From Ceratodon purpureus (lineage: Eukaryota > Streptophyta > Bryopsida > Pseudoditrichales > Ditrichaceae): a stretch of DNA of 64,000 nucleotides. The DNA is taken from contig CM026426.1 of NCBI GenBank assembly GCA_014871385.1, positions 88,348,886 to 88,412,885 of the forward strand, in the 5' to 3' direction. The position numbers and the translations under genes were made by a program. Position 1 is the first letter of the stretch, and each line of letters opens with the position of its first letter. Positions 34,131 through 47,200 of the stretch are shown piece after piece. The notes below the pieces were generated by a model. The model had not been told where the DNA came from. It saw only the letters and a program-made list of their open reading frames with translations, and did not search any database.

Positions 34131-35257
34131 GTGTTGCACATATTTTTATTGGACGTCTTCTTCGAAAATATGCAGAATCAATTGTTTGAGATTCAATTTA
34201 CTTCCATGATGTTGCAACTGTTCTTAATTTTTTATTGTGTAGATGCTTCACGATCGATTCGACACAGTCCCCTTGAGAGTTTTAATGCCTCTCCCTATCT
34301 GATTTCAGTTGAATGCGCTGAAAAGAAATACATGTATGAAGTGTTAAGATTGGATTACAATTTTTCTGAAAATATTAGTCCCAATAGAGGAGCCTTACTT
34401 GGTTCTCCGCTTCGACAAAGTATGAATTTGGAAATGTTCAAAAACAATCTATTCTGTGAATTTTCCTATAACACTCGTAGATGGAATTGCGTGGAATCAT
34501 TTACCGTTGAACCGCTGTGCGTTAATGAAAATCCTCGAGTGCAATGCAAGCAAAACAAGTTGGCAGGATACTCAGAAGACGACTGTCTAATATGCGATGA
34601 ATGGCCACGCACTGAGGAACCTCAATGTTGTTGGAAAGTTTATTCGGATGGAGTCTATGTGTCTCAGATCAGTCCTCTACGAGGTTGCAAGCATTTTCTT
34701 AAGAAACGAGAGTTCACATTGAATCCATATACATGGGGATTGATTGAGAGACTTGGCGATTACATGGTCACAATGTTTAATGACCTTGACCATGAATTGA
34801 TGCTAGTTTACGGATCGGTAAATGGTGTCAAGACAGTCAGAACACTTCCATCCCGCATTCAGAGACCATGTGAAAATGAACGTACCATAGGAGTTATCTT
34901 GAGAAGGCATTCACATCCACATTATATTAGAGAATGGAAATGCAAGTTCATTCCTGTAGCAGCAAGGCAAATCTTCAAGGATGTATTTATTTGGGTACCA
35001 CCTCATGATCAACACGCATCATGTGTATTGATTGCGCTTGGAAAGCAAATGATACTAGTACTTATCTTGATATCAGAGGGTGTAACCAGGACAGTCCAAT
35101 ATGGGTTAAACAATATGATTGGTCTAAAATTCGTGGATCAACTGTGGAAGCAGAAGAAACAAGAGCACCCATCGAAGTGGACGGTGGTGGTTCATCAGTG
35201 GAGGCGGGGGTTGAAAATCCAAGCAAACGTCCCAAACTTGACCACACTGAATTGTGA
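34131..35257 (+). CDS. Hypothetical Cys/Trp-containing protein inside arm B (possible frameshift)
   Basis: The open frame from 34,131 contains CLICDEWPRTEEPQCCWKVY, GCKHFLKKREF and WKCKFIPVAARQIFKDVFIW. Near 35,018-35,030 a different frame becomes protein-like (DSPIWVKQYDW, then an acidic stretch ending SKRPKLDHTEL at 35,257), while the first frame becomes low quality, so a 1-bp shift or an intron is likely there. It runs opposite to its host arm, and arm A has no counterpart, so it belongs to a ~1.1-kb segment gained by arm B or lost from arm A. No family recognised. Confidence 0.4.
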
Positions 35258-35886
35258 CTATAGTGAGCTGTAAAAGGCTCTCTAGAATATACGTTGAAAT
35301 ATAATATGACCATTGATAGATATCAATAAATACAAAGTGCAACTCATGCAATTAGCCTGAATGCACCTATAATTTGAAGTCTCATAATATACATACTTCA
35401 CTACTCATATACAACTCTGTTGCATTCATGATTTCTCAATCTCACCAATCTCATCTATGCTTAGGAGAGACCCAAAAACCATCACGGAAAATAACTTTCT
35501 CTCCCGGTTCCACCCACATTGGTTGATTTCTATTGTCAATTAGGAATGACCTCAACTGATCTATCTCAATGCAACTAAGTTCACCAAATGACGATGTTTC
35601 TAACTTGTCATTGCGAATCGGATGTGCTAGAATATAGGAACTCTTAAAAATATTCTAGTTCACATTGAAGCGAAACGCTTCATAGTCTTTCTTGGGAGTC
35701 CAATGTCCCTCCGATTATGAATCGTAATCCCATTTTGCAAGTCGGAGGCAAGCGTATTCAAGACTGTTGTCAATCTCACGTCTCCAGAGCTTTGACATAG
35801 AACGAACATTCTCCACATCTTCAAACGTACTCACCAAAGGAGGACTCCAACTTTGAGTTGTACTAACACAGACTGATTCCCATAGG

Positions 35887-35889
35887 TCA
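35887..35889. repeat. Target-site duplication, left copy (TCA)
   Basis: TCA immediately precedes the CACTA terminus; the same three bases follow the right terminus at 54,699-54,701. Three-base duplications are typical of CACTA insertion. Confidence 0.85.
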
Positions 35890-35900
35890 CACTACTAGAA
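35890..35900. repeat. CACTA left terminal inverted repeat
   Basis: CACTACTAGAA; pairs with the right terminus with one mismatch at position 6 (C versus G). Confidence 0.85.
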
Positions 35901-37853
35901 TTCCCGTCCCAAACGACAATTCAAACAAGCCAAAAGTGAGTCGGTTCGGTCAATTTTCCAAGATCGCGACACTGTCGTCCAAAGCAACTTGCATGGGACA
36001 CGCTTGTCACAATGGCCTAAGTCACCTGCGACGTGAATAAGTAGTCGACAGAGTCGTGAAGGGTAAAATTGCTATGGCTCGGATATACAGAATATGCACA
36101 TACTGAGTGGGAGTTAAATGTATGTATTTGGCTAGGAAATCTACTATGTGAATGATCAAATCTCAACATGGAGATAGATTTGGAGTGCGACCCGGATCGC
36201 TTCGATTTCCATGTCCGCGACATTTTAGGTTCTTCTATGTAACGTACACTTGAAATTTCATCGACGAACGGTGTGGGTGCAGGTGTCACCCATCGAGTCA
36301 ATCAACATTTTAAAAGGCGTATTTACAGATCAGAATTAATATGTTTATTTTTGTGACAACTGCAGTTGAACTGTACAGATGTACTGATTTCATTCGATGT
36401 TCCATATTTGTGATATGAAATAGAGTAGGTCAAGCACTGCGATCATTTTTTGATAAATTACTGTGTGTATGATTAATCATATTAGGGTTACGGTTTATGT
36501 GAACTATATTTCTGAATTTTATAAAAGAAAGATATTTAAATGAGAGTAATTCAAAAGAAATAGTATGGAAAGTAATCCATTCATATAAATGGCCCATTAA
36601 CACGGAAAGAAACCAAAAAAATTGTTGTTTCCCATTAGGAACCGCCATTAAAAATAATCATCTGAGATCTCAATCCAGTTCTACTAACCACACAATACAG
36701 TGCCTATCCGTTGAGTAAAAAAAAAAAAAAAAAAAGAGATGGAGGTAAAAAATTTCAGCGATGTGAAGAGAGTCTCATTGCTGTTAAAAAACGACATCTC
36801 AGCAAAAGTTATCGACTCGTACACCTTCAATTTCTCCATTTTTGGATTGTAGATGAACCTCCCCTGCACTCCAATTCCATTTTCTGCAACCAAATATTAC
36901 AACACCATCAATAAAGCTGCTGTAATTGGTAGAAAATAAATTAGGATACATATTTCTAAAGTAAATCTGAATTCAAGGTTACCATCTACAGTCCTGAGAG
37001 AAAATCCTTCATTGTTTACCACACAGTCTACGCTTCTGTGGGATATTCAACATCCAGCGCATCTATACAAAAATAAAAATAAAAATGTAAAGATAAAACA
37101 AATGAAAATACAAAATGAAGAAACATAGTCTGTATCTGTTTGCATACTGGTACTGAAAACAGTAAACGTAAAATAAAATAAAATGGTGATCGAGGAGATC
37201 TGTGGAAAAGATGGAGTTAGCATTTTGAAAAAACTTATAAAAAATGATAATAAACACAAAGGGGATTACATGAAAACTACAAGAAAAGTTTACTTGTCCA
37301 TGGAAAACGGTAAAACAGCTAGATTTGTAAGTTCATTGCTTCAACAGCAGTCGAGGTTAGCATTGCAATTGGATGAGAGCCTTCAATTCCACAACTCAAA
37401 CACATGTAATTCAATGTATACTCAGCCTCGACAGTAATACGACCACACATACATGAAAGAGAAAGGGAAACAAAAAACAAATGCATGACTACAAAGACAG
37501 TTTACCATCAAACAAAGGTAGCTAAGGTACCACGTTCTACATTTGTGAATATCAGTATTTTCAGGAGTGTTGGATATAATTGTCCTTACCTTCTATTGTA
37601 GTGTGTCAATATGCAAATTTTTTCAATACTGTCACAACCATTTCATTAAAGTCAGTACGTTATGAGATGCTTCCGTTTATCTCATTGTTTGGATTGACAT
37701 AGCAAAAATTAAACCAAAAATTTACAGCAGAGCCTTGCATGGAAGGAACCCCATTAGGAATTGAAAACTTTGTGTAAATTAAACTGCCTATATGTAGTTT
37801 TACATTTATTAAAAGAAAGGAACTGTCAGATTTCTCTAGTGCGATTACATTGA
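35901..37853. other. CACTA left subterminal region, non-coding
   Basis: AT-rich apart from the first 400 bp. Contains an A17-type homopolymer at about 36,717. Short open frames on both strands carry no motif. Possibly contains transposase-binding subterminal repeats, but no clear reiterated 10-20 bp motif was seen. Confidence 0.45.
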
Positions 37854-40050
37854 CTATAGTTTACCTTCCGTATGGTATACCGGTGGCTGAAATAATATGA
37901 CTTGGCACTTTATTTCTTCGGGATTCTCGTATTGTTCTCCTACCTCCATAGCGTGAGCCCGTTTCTTTGTGTCACCTAGCAAATACTGGTCAACAGGTTC
38001 GTGGGGGTGCATAAGGGGGAATTTAGGATCAAGTATGTCTAGAACATTCACTTTAAGCCATCCTTTCAGTATTGCCTTCAGATGAAATTGATCACGATTT
38101 TCATGCAATCCACTGACTTGCCCAATCGCAACTCTATGTGATGCGTCCTTTGGAACAAGAAGAGATACTCTGTCCCTTAATCGCAAATGCAACAAATAAA
38201 CACTCCCAATTGCAAACGCGGTCACTGTCTACTTCAGCATGAACAACTGAACGATATGTTAAAATTCAATGAAGTATATGCAGAAATAAGAGGAACGAGG
38301 AAACATTCAAATAGCAGTAGAACATAAAGTATGAACATATGTGAAAAAGTAGGTTCTCGTAGTCGTAGTATTACAGCTTACCTTTTGATGTTTGGTACGG
38401 TAAGTACTCGTAGTCGTGTCGAGTGCTCTCTTCTTCACCACTTCAACATCTTCAACCTAGTCTACAATTGTCTTCTCTTTCTCCTAGATATGGACAAAAA
38501 AACTAGAAAAGAAAATAGAGAAAATAACATTAGAATAGTGTCAAATGGATAGGATAGATATAGAATATACAATACCATATAACCGCTACAATTAATTTGA
38601 CACATTCAACGCTGCCCCTGCACACCTGCAATGATGACTGGACCACTGCCACCAAGCTCTCCATACTCGTTTTAGTCCTCTCAAACGAGTTTGCAATATG
38701 CTCCAAATGGGGCCATAGCGTCCTCATCAAGTAGTCGTCTTCTTCAGTAATGCCCTTGACGTCCCTCGCGTGAAACGTAGTAGACCAGACAATATTGGAC
38801 ATGGTCTTCGAAGTATTTCTATATTCTACATGTGGGAGGATATAAATGGTGTTGGACTTACTATGAGCATTGCAGGTGTTCGCACTCTCTACTAAAAACT
38901 TCCTTTGTAATGCTTTGCTCACAACACTACGGTAAGAACCTGAACACCCGTCCGCGATTGGGTCTGATACATGGAAGTTACTTTTCCACAATTCCTTTAT
39001 AGTGCATTGTCTAAATAGCACATTACAGACTTCTCTCATATACTCTGCATTGCCGGTGCTCCAGAATGCCACTGTGAACCGCGAAAAACAGTGGCGAAGG
39101 AATTCATCCAGACGTGCTCGAAATACATACCGCCTATTTATAGTGTAGAAGGGTACAGAGTCATTGTTCTTCGGATATTCGTCAGTGGAAGGACTCACAT
39201 CCAATTGCGTTCCCTGAATATTCAGCACAAACAGTACAAAGGATTTTCGAGAAGTGACTGGGTCAGGAAGTGCTCTGCAACCTCTCTCTTCACTCACCTC
39301 GACCTTGTCATTCTCAAAATTTGCAGACATTAGTCCTCCATTCTTTTGTTTCTTCGCGCCCTGTTTCGTTGGTTCTCCTAAACCCTTCTGTGGTGGAGTA
39401 GTTTTCCCACCATGCTTGTTTCCCTTCAACCCGCTTCTTGTCTTCATGGATGTTTTCTCTCTTGAGTTGTGTCCGATGATGGCTGCCACTGAAATCGGGG
39501 ACGCAGCTCTCTTTGGCCGACATTCGTCATTTGCGACTGTACCATCACGCGTCTTGTTCTCACGATGCAAGACTGGTGCAGAGGGTTCTGGTTCCTCCCC
39601 GGATGTGTTGTCTTCCGAAATATTACTAAGACGTGGGTTCACAATATCATTTAGTTTAGTTTCATTAACGACGTTGTGGAAATCCAAACCTGAATTTACG
39701 CGCTCCTCACCTACAACTCCATCTGCATCTCCTCCTTGGTCTGCATACGACAAATTCTCTTCGTTCTCTTGGTTGATATCCCTTTGTAGAGCATGATCTA
39801 CGTTTTCTCCAACATCTGCTCTTCCTGTGTGGCTCTCCGATATACCTTGCAGCGGTAAGTTGAGCCCCTTCATAATTTGCACAAGGATAGTCTCCACTCG
39901 GCGTGTCGCATCAGCGTTTGTCCCTCCTACTTCGAGTGTCCTAGTGAAATTTGGTGTTGATAGAGTTCATGGCGTCCTCTTGTTCCTTGGTAGCTCTCTC
40001 CAATGAAGCCAGTCTTGTCAACGATTTCCCCAATAAACTCTACTTGCGAC
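37854..40050 (-). pseudogene. FCP1/NIF-like (HAD) degenerate protein within the CACTA element
   Basis: Main exon 39,9xx-38,590: charged low-complexity N-terminus with KTRSGLKGNKHGG and PTKQGAKKQKNGG basic patches, then a block resembling the FCP1/NIF (SCP-type) HAD fold: KSFVLFVLNIQGTQLDV in place of LDLDGTL; VFRARLDEFLRHCFSRFTVA and FWSTGNAEYM in place of R-P-hydrophobic-LxFL..hxhhxhWSs. The catalytic DxDGT is lost (NIQGT), so it would be a pseudophosphatase. A 38,47x-38,383 exon-like piece (EKEKTIVD, stop, VEDVEVVKK) and the block 38,225-37,854 (LRDRVSLLVPKDASHRVAIG) follow. The upstream coiled-coil-like piece (LTRLASLERATKEQEDAMN, to ~40,050) is in another frame. HAD assignment is by motif memory, moderate. 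Confidence 0.5.
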
Positions 40051-40765
40051 CAAGTTTATATGTTAGTTGTTCGATCATGTAGGACTGAATTGATGTCAAA
40101 ACGAATATTTTTTTTTTCTTCTGAGCATTACAGTTTCTTATCGGCGCATATCTACCTCCTATAATCTGTGTTGAATTCCAAATTATCGATTAAATTTCAT
40201 CGACATAGACAACTAACTATATTGCTTGTACTTATTGGACAGAGCTGTATAATTTAAATATGTGTGTACCGAACATATTGTCCGACCCGGGCCCAAACCC
40301 AATCCATTTTTATTGTTTATGGTTGGAAATCACAATGAATACAAAGGAATGAAAAAAGAACTAAATCGAGGACTGTATTACCCTGTCCGAACTCCGCTGT
40401 TGCAGTTCTTCCGCTACGTCGGAAATGCCCGGGCTTTGGTCCCTCTTGCGCTTCTTCAGGTGCATGGAAATTAAAAAAAAAAAAAACAAACAAACAGTGA
40501 AAGGACAGAAATCCAACAGTGCAGAACACCAACAGCCAACGAATCAAAATTGAAAGACATCAACATTAGAAGATTGCTCATTGAAGGACATCAACAGTGG
40601 AAGGACCAAACTGCGGCTAGGATAGACATGGAATATACATGAATAAATTAAACTCGAAATCTGAGGGTAACTAGACTTAAGATGTTTCACATATTAAATG
40701 GATTTAAATTTGCTTCTCAACAGTCAGTAAATTGCTATGAAGAGTACTTAGATGGGTTTAGAAGT
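40051..40765. other. CACTA internal spacer
   Basis: AT-rich; poly-A stretch near 40,472. No gene recognised. Confidence 0.35.
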
Positions 40766-42053
40766 TCATACCAAATCTGCTGCCTGTCCAGCGTATCCTC
40801 TTCGTCCTCTGCGATTCACATTCTTTACTTTCGATCGGGCGTATCTCATTTCCTGTGCCTTCTCCTCAGTAGATGGCTTATCCCAATACTCCTTTAAAGC
40901 CTCCCATTGCCAATTCTCAATGTGTGTTGGGCATGCTATTTCTTTTGTTCGTTTCTCGTTATCAATCTTCTCCCTCATGAAGATCTCCTTCAACCGAGCA
41001 TGCTCTTTGATCAACCAGTTCGCTACATTCTTGTTGTATTCTTCATCGTCCAGTGTATTGTCTATAAATTCAAATTCACTCTCTAACGCTGCCCTCAATT
41101 GCCTACTTGCAGCAGGATCCTGCTTCATGTAGTTGATATAGCTGATGTCCATAATCTTTGGAATGTATTGCCTCAATGCAGATTCCCAAAACGTTTTCCA
41201 ATTGAGACGCCCTCCACTTCGCCTCCCTCATTGAGCACCACCAGGTAAGGTTTGAGTCCCTTTTCCTTCCGCTCCTTTGTTGCAGCAATTATTTTCTTCA
41301 TCTGGGATCTCCTATCCGCTCGAGCACTGGTTCCGGTCTTATAACTTCAGTTCTCCGCATAGTGTCCCCTGTCCCTTGTAGCGGAGTCATGTTGGGGCGG
41401 ATTGCTTCATGCAATGACACATGCTGCCCTCGGATTTCAGAGTGCCATGGAGATGGAAATGGAGGCGGAGGCGGTCCATTGTATACACCGTAGTGGCTTG
41501 GATCCCTAGGTTGGAATGAGTACGGTGGTGCCGGAAATCCACTTGTGTATTGCATTTGTTGCGACGACGAGGGTGACCACTGCATGTGGGGTTGTTGAAC
41601 TCCCCAATGCTGTGGTCCACCCGGATGAGGAGGCCACTGACTGTTGTACCCCCAACTTTGAGCTGCAGGAGGCACCCCATACTGATATTGCTTCTGAGTT
41701 GCTTGATGCGTTTTCGACGACCCTCCCTGGTGAATATACTCAGCAGCCGCACCTTCTTGTTTGGTCATCTTCGAATGGTGCTGACCTTCAGAGTCAACGG
41801 GTATTTCCTCTACATCACATTCGGTTGTATCGGACAGTTTCTTTGATTTATTATCTAGAATAGAGCCTATGTGACCTGCAAATACAACATGCAAATGTAG
41901 CAGTCTAGAGTATGCACGTTCAATAATTAAGAAGAGCATAAATTGCATATCATATACAGTAATTCGAAGACCAAATGTATAAGATACATTTTCTGCGAAT
42001 GGATTCCAACAATAACATCAACCGGTTACCTTGAAAAAAAGCTATCCAGTTTC

Positions 42054-42630
42054 GGTGACACAACAACAAGGATTCCAAGTACATTAAAAACAGACTGAGA
42101 ACTGATACGACCACGGATGCTTAAGGCAAAGACACCAAATGAAATTTAAAAAAAAAAATAAAAAAGAAAAAAAAAGTAACAAACGGTTGCATCACATAAA
42201 TTGAGATACGTGGAAAGCAGACTATGAGTCTGTGACCCTAGATATATCGAGGCAAATGCGGTGACACAACAACAAGGTTTCCAAGAACATCAAAAACAGT
42301 CTGAGAACTGATACGACAACCAAGGAATAAAGGCAAAGACACCAAATGAAATCAAAAATGAAAAAATTTAAAAAATAACAATATAACAAACGGATGGATC
42401 ACTTAAACAGAGGTATGTGGAAAGCAAACTGTGAGTTTGTGACCCTAGATATATTGAGGCAAATGGGATGACACAACAACAAGGATTCCAAGAACATTAA
42501 AAACAGACTGAGAATTGATACGACCACCGTGGCTTAAAGGCAAAGACACCAAATGAAATCAAAAATGAAAAAAAATAAAATAACAAAATAACAAACGGCT
42601 GCATCACATAAATTGAGATAGGTGGAAATC
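42054..42630. repeat. Tandem repeat, ~206-bp unit, 2.8 copies, inside the CACTA element
   Basis: Copies start at G(G/A)TGACACAACAACAAGG at 42,054, 42,260 and 42,467. Each holds ACTGAGAA.TGATACGAC, AAGGCAAAGACACCAAATGAA, an A-rich tract and TGGAAAGCA.ACT.TGAGT.TGTGACCC. The last copy is cut at about 42,630. Non-coding, in the presumed intron of the Transposase_24-like gene. Confidence 0.8.
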
Positions 42631-43109
42631 ACCGAAAGAAGTATCTAAGTGACAAAATTGCAATGCATTGTGTCCATCATCTGGTACATCGAACACAGAT
42701 GTCAACATCCGCAATTAACATGCATTAGATTCAACAAACTAAGTGTAAGAGCATCAATAGCTGATTGTTTCTTATGACTTTCACAAATCAGTTGCTTCGG
42801 CTACACTGTTCTGTTCGATTATGTTTGATTCTCGATTAAAGTAAAAAAACTCAAAGAACAAATAAATTTGAAAGGGAAAAACAGTGATCAACTGTGACGC
42901 ACTATAGTGCATGCGCTATCAACTACATATTTCGGCGAACTTATTTGGAACCGACTAGAAGTTATGGTCAAAACCTAGCCTTTTACTATAAGCCCTAAAT
43001 CGCCGTTCATACATACCACATAAATGTATACATGTCAATGTTTTCACTACGCAACAAAGTAGATAGAACACACATTTGGAGCTGTAACAAAGTAAAGTAC
43101 TGCACCTGA
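42631..43109. other. CACTA internal spacer
   Basis: AT-rich and without recognisable features; presumed intron of the Transposase_24-like gene. Confidence 0.35.
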
Positions 43110-44218
43110 CTCTTTGTTTCAGCTCCGGCGTTTTGGAGGGGATCCATTGCCTTCGCCTTCCATGAGGTTGCGGCGTTCGATTGCTGCGGTCACTTTGCTT
43201 GAGAACCTTGTACTCCTCAAGCAACTACTCCGCCGAGGACTCCTTTGCAAGGTCGGCGTTGTCTCCCGCGCTCTGCCCCTATCTAGACGTCGTGGTTGCT
43301 GGAACCCGTTCCTTCTAATTACGATGTAAACAACGTATACAAGTTACAACAAGAGTAAGTAAACAATACAGGAAACCTGATTCTACGTAACACACAAGAA
43401 ATGATTTTCGTGGAAAGACTAGAGCGAAACGATATCTGAGTCGTAAAGTCTAACACGTGGCACAGTCATCTAATTGATTCCTCTACAAACAAGGCAAAAT
43501 GCAAACGCTTACACTTTTTTTGCTGCCTCTTCCAAAGGCGCAACATGTGCTCGGAGCTCCGCAATACGCCGGTTCCTCTCCAGCACATACTCGTTCTCTT
43601 CGCATGGTTCCTCTTCTCCTCCCTGCATGTCTGTGTCTCTATCACTGCTACTTGAAGTTGATGTCAAAGTCATGGGTGCAGATAGATAAAAACCCTTGAA
43701 AGTCTCGACACTGTGTCTGTAGAGAACTAGAACTATCACTTTCCTTCCACAGTGGTTGTGAGTCTCGCGCAGTGCCTTGGAATTGCAGACTGCAGCAACG
43801 GAAACCCTAGACCTACCAACTAGGAATGATAGAGAAACGGACTTCCATGGGTGACGCTTGTGAAGGCTGCGCCTTGAACGTTGTGCCTTGATTGTTTCCT
43901 CAGCCGTCACACGCAAACAACTCCATGATGGTACTGCGTCTTTCCCTTCATCAGCTTTTTCTTTTACATTTCATCTTTTCTTTTCGTTTTGTTGTTAAGT
44001 TTTGGGGGACTACAAAAAGCGCTTTTTCACCTTCTTTATCTTTAATTTGCATTCTAAATTACGTCTATCTCTCTCCATTGTTGATGTACATATACTGAGG
44101 TTAACCAAAACATGCTATTCGATGTCTGATATAGATGTTATCATGGATATGGAGCGCTGGGGTACTTCATCCGTGATTTAGACTGCATGGTGCGAAAGGA
44201 ATCGAAGTGTTTTTGTCC

Positions 44219-47200
44219 ATGAATCCACACAAACTGCCTCTTGATGACCCTCTTTGCCAGCGTCGTCGAGATGATCGTTTATTCCGTAGGAAGAGTATGC
44301 GTTATCGCATGTACAAATTGATGAACATGCCATGTCCATATACATAGTGCAATGGGATGCGGCTTCTCAAATTGTATAAGGTGCGGAGTCACCTGATGCG
44401 TTCACAACGCTCACCTCGATTCCGAGTTTGGAAGGGTCCAGGTGACTATGACTCATCCGATGCTGAGTGGGAAGCATTGTATTCAAGGAGGCGAGTGCAT
44501 CCTGAGCGTGATGAAGGAATGAATTTACGGCCAATGATTGAAAACAGGTTTCAGCGTGAACATATTGACGTGGAGGATCGTGTGCAGGATATAGCTGTAG
44601 AAGCGTTCGACTTTGTTGATGGATTAGAAGAAGGAGACGCTGATGGCAAGAGTGATGATAGCAAGAATGATGCACAGCAACCTCGGAATGACCAAGGTCA
44701 CTTTCAGTGTCATGTGCCACAAGAAGGAGTCGACAGCGGAGACGAAGACGTGTTTGATCCAAGAGCAATGGAGGAAGCCATCCAAGACCTCTACGAAGGA
44801 GCCCCCTCAACTGAGCTTGGCGCAACAATTTTTTTGAGGAATCTGTTTTCAGTGCATGGTGTTACTAACAGATTCATACATGATCTTTTGGCAGGGCTAC
44901 AGAAATATTTTCTTCCAGCCGAGAACACTATGCCAAGGACGAAGCATGCAATGTCCACACTGATAAAAAGATTGGGCCTTGAATTCGTAAACATTGACGT
45001 CTGCGTCAATGTATGTGTATTGTTCCGCAGGAATAGAACGGGGACTCGCGATTACTCTACATTGGATCGATGTCCAAAATGTCATGAGCCTAGGTACCGG
45101 GACATGAGGCGACTGAAGTCTCCAAGAAAGGTACTTCGGCACTTTCCTGTAATTCCACACTTACAAAGGACTTACAGATCTCCTTCTTTATTCAAACTAC
45201 AGAGATGGCATGCACAGTATAAAAGCTCTGACGGGAAAGCAAGGTTCCCAGCAGATTGTAGGGCTTGGCAATTTGCTGCCGAAAGACTGCCGATAGTTTT
45301 TCCACAGAAACTGGTTTTCCATGATGATTCCAGGAACGTGCCTTTCGCACTTTCAGCAGACGGCATGAGCCCTTACAAGCTCTATAAATCAACCTGTACT
45401 CCTACTCAACTACAACATACCCCCGTGGCTGACTACTAAGAAATTTTTCATCATCATGGTTCTTCTTATTCCAAGAAAGGAGGCTTGCAAAGACGATAAA
45501 TTTGATGTTTACCTAAAGCCTTTGTTGGAAGAGTTGCTCATACTATGGGATGGTGTGCCCTTCTACGATGCGTACCGCGAATCTGAATCAAGAAATTTTA
45601 ATCTAAGAGCTATGTTATTGTGGACTATACATGATTTGCCCGGGTATGGTATGGTAGCCGGTACAGCTCATTCTGGAGGTGTGGCGTGTCCACCATGTGG
45701 CCCAGAATTGCAAGGTACGTGGGCGCATGAATTAAACAAATTTGTATATACTGGAGCTAGGAGGTGGCTACCACAGAATCATGCGTATAGATTCGAGATA
45801 GCTGCTAAATTTTTTGATGGTGTCCTGGAACATAGACCGCGTCCTACACACGTATCCGCTCAAGAACAACTTGAAGGAGCTGCCGAGTATAACGAGTGGT
45901 TGTCACATAATTATTGAGGTAGGAACGCCCCTCCCGACCTGTCGAAGCGACACAGAATGAAGCGGAGGAGCATAATGTTCGACCTGCCATACTAGAAGGT
46001 CAGCCACTTAGTTCCTGTAGTTCTTATTATCCTTTCATTGATGTTTTAGTCATGGAGCAATTTCATTATTATACTGCGGTCAATCTTGGTTTAAGGTCAG
46101 CAAGCGCATCACTTGTGACGTGCAAGCTATTTAGGCACATCCAACATTCAGAGTAATGTTTAGAGCAATTTCAAAACATTGGTGAGTGCATTAATTATGT
46201 TGATATACCATGCTTTGAATATGACAGTGGGATTTTACCATGCTGAAAGGCTGTAAGTAAGAATCTATGTAAGAACTTCCTCCATACTTTAAGTCCATGG
46301 CTATAACTCCAATACCATTCAAAATCTGAGCACTAAATTGATTTTCTTTTTTTGTTTTTCAGCATTTAGCAATACGAAACACTCTAGATGTTATGCATTG
46401 TGAGAGAAATCTGGCCTTCAACACACTTGCAACCGTTTCAGGAGACAAAGATACAGTGCAAGTTCGAAGGGATTTGAAGAGAATGGGCCTGGACTAGAGA
46501 AACCACTTGTTTCTACAGCCGCATCCAAGGAAACCCGGGAGAATGCTAAAGCCTGCGGCGCCCTATGTTTTAACACCAACCGAGTTTGATCAATTTTGCA
46601 CAACTTTGGAAAAACTGAAGACTCCATCGAAATATGTTGGTGCAAATCTAGCTGACAATATACGGAAAAAAAAATGGGGATCACTAAAGTCACACGATTG
46701 GCATGTGCTTATGCAGAATCTTCTTCCACTGGCATTGAGGGGGCTCATGCAACCGATTCCACGACTAGCTATCATGCATTTGTGTCGAGTTTTCCGAAGG
46801 TTATGCTGCAAGGTTTTTGATCCTGCGGAAATCGAATCCCTGCGTGAAGACGTCGCTGTAACAGAATGTTTGTTGGAGAAGGTGTTTCCACAGTCGTTCT
46901 TTGATGTCATGACTCACTTTCCATTAGAATTAGTTGAGCAACTGTATTTGTGCGGTCCTATATCCAACAGGTGGATGTACCCGTTTGAGCGTTACAACAA
47001 AACTCTAAAAAAATATGTGAGAAATATGGCTAGACCTGAAGGCTCGATTGCAAGAGGATACATAGAGGATGCTAGCAACCGTTTTGTCACTGTACACATA
47101 CATGGAGTGAAAGCTGTGTCTACTAGATTATGGGATGCCGAGGACGAAGATGAAGACACCTATAAGGTGTTAAAAGGTGCTTCGTTGACATGGAAATTCA

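Larger units (their letters stand above)
40766..43916 (-). pseudogene. Transposase_24-like (TNPA-type) CACTA protein, broken
   Basis: Minus-strand exon-like blocks: 43,916-43,509 (ends NRRIAELRAHVAPLEEAAKKV-like helix, typical of the N-terminus of these proteins); 43,32x-43,110 (Arg-rich); 41,948-41,298 (Gln/Pro/Tyr-rich: QWPPHPGGPQHWG); then three frames in succession from 41,291 to 40,766. The C-terminal part FWESALRQYIPKIMD, CPTHIENWQWEALKEYW and MRYARSKVKNVNRRGRRGY matches the Transposase_24 pattern 'W..L..YW....+...+.+A.NR'. In CACTA elements such a protein binds subterminal repeats and helps the TNP2 transposase. Frame shifts near 41,290 and 41,200 make this copy defective. A three-copy tandem repeat occupies the long intron. 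Confidence 0.6.

Noticed and set aside
39254..39796. 180-codon plus-strand open frame
   Set aside because: Antisense to the FCP1-like gene; Ser/Pro-rich shadow of its charged linker.
42054..42630. Tandem repeat read as CACTA subterminal repeats
   Set aside because: It is internal (6 kb from the left end) with a ~206-bp period, unlike short subterminal transposase-binding motifs.
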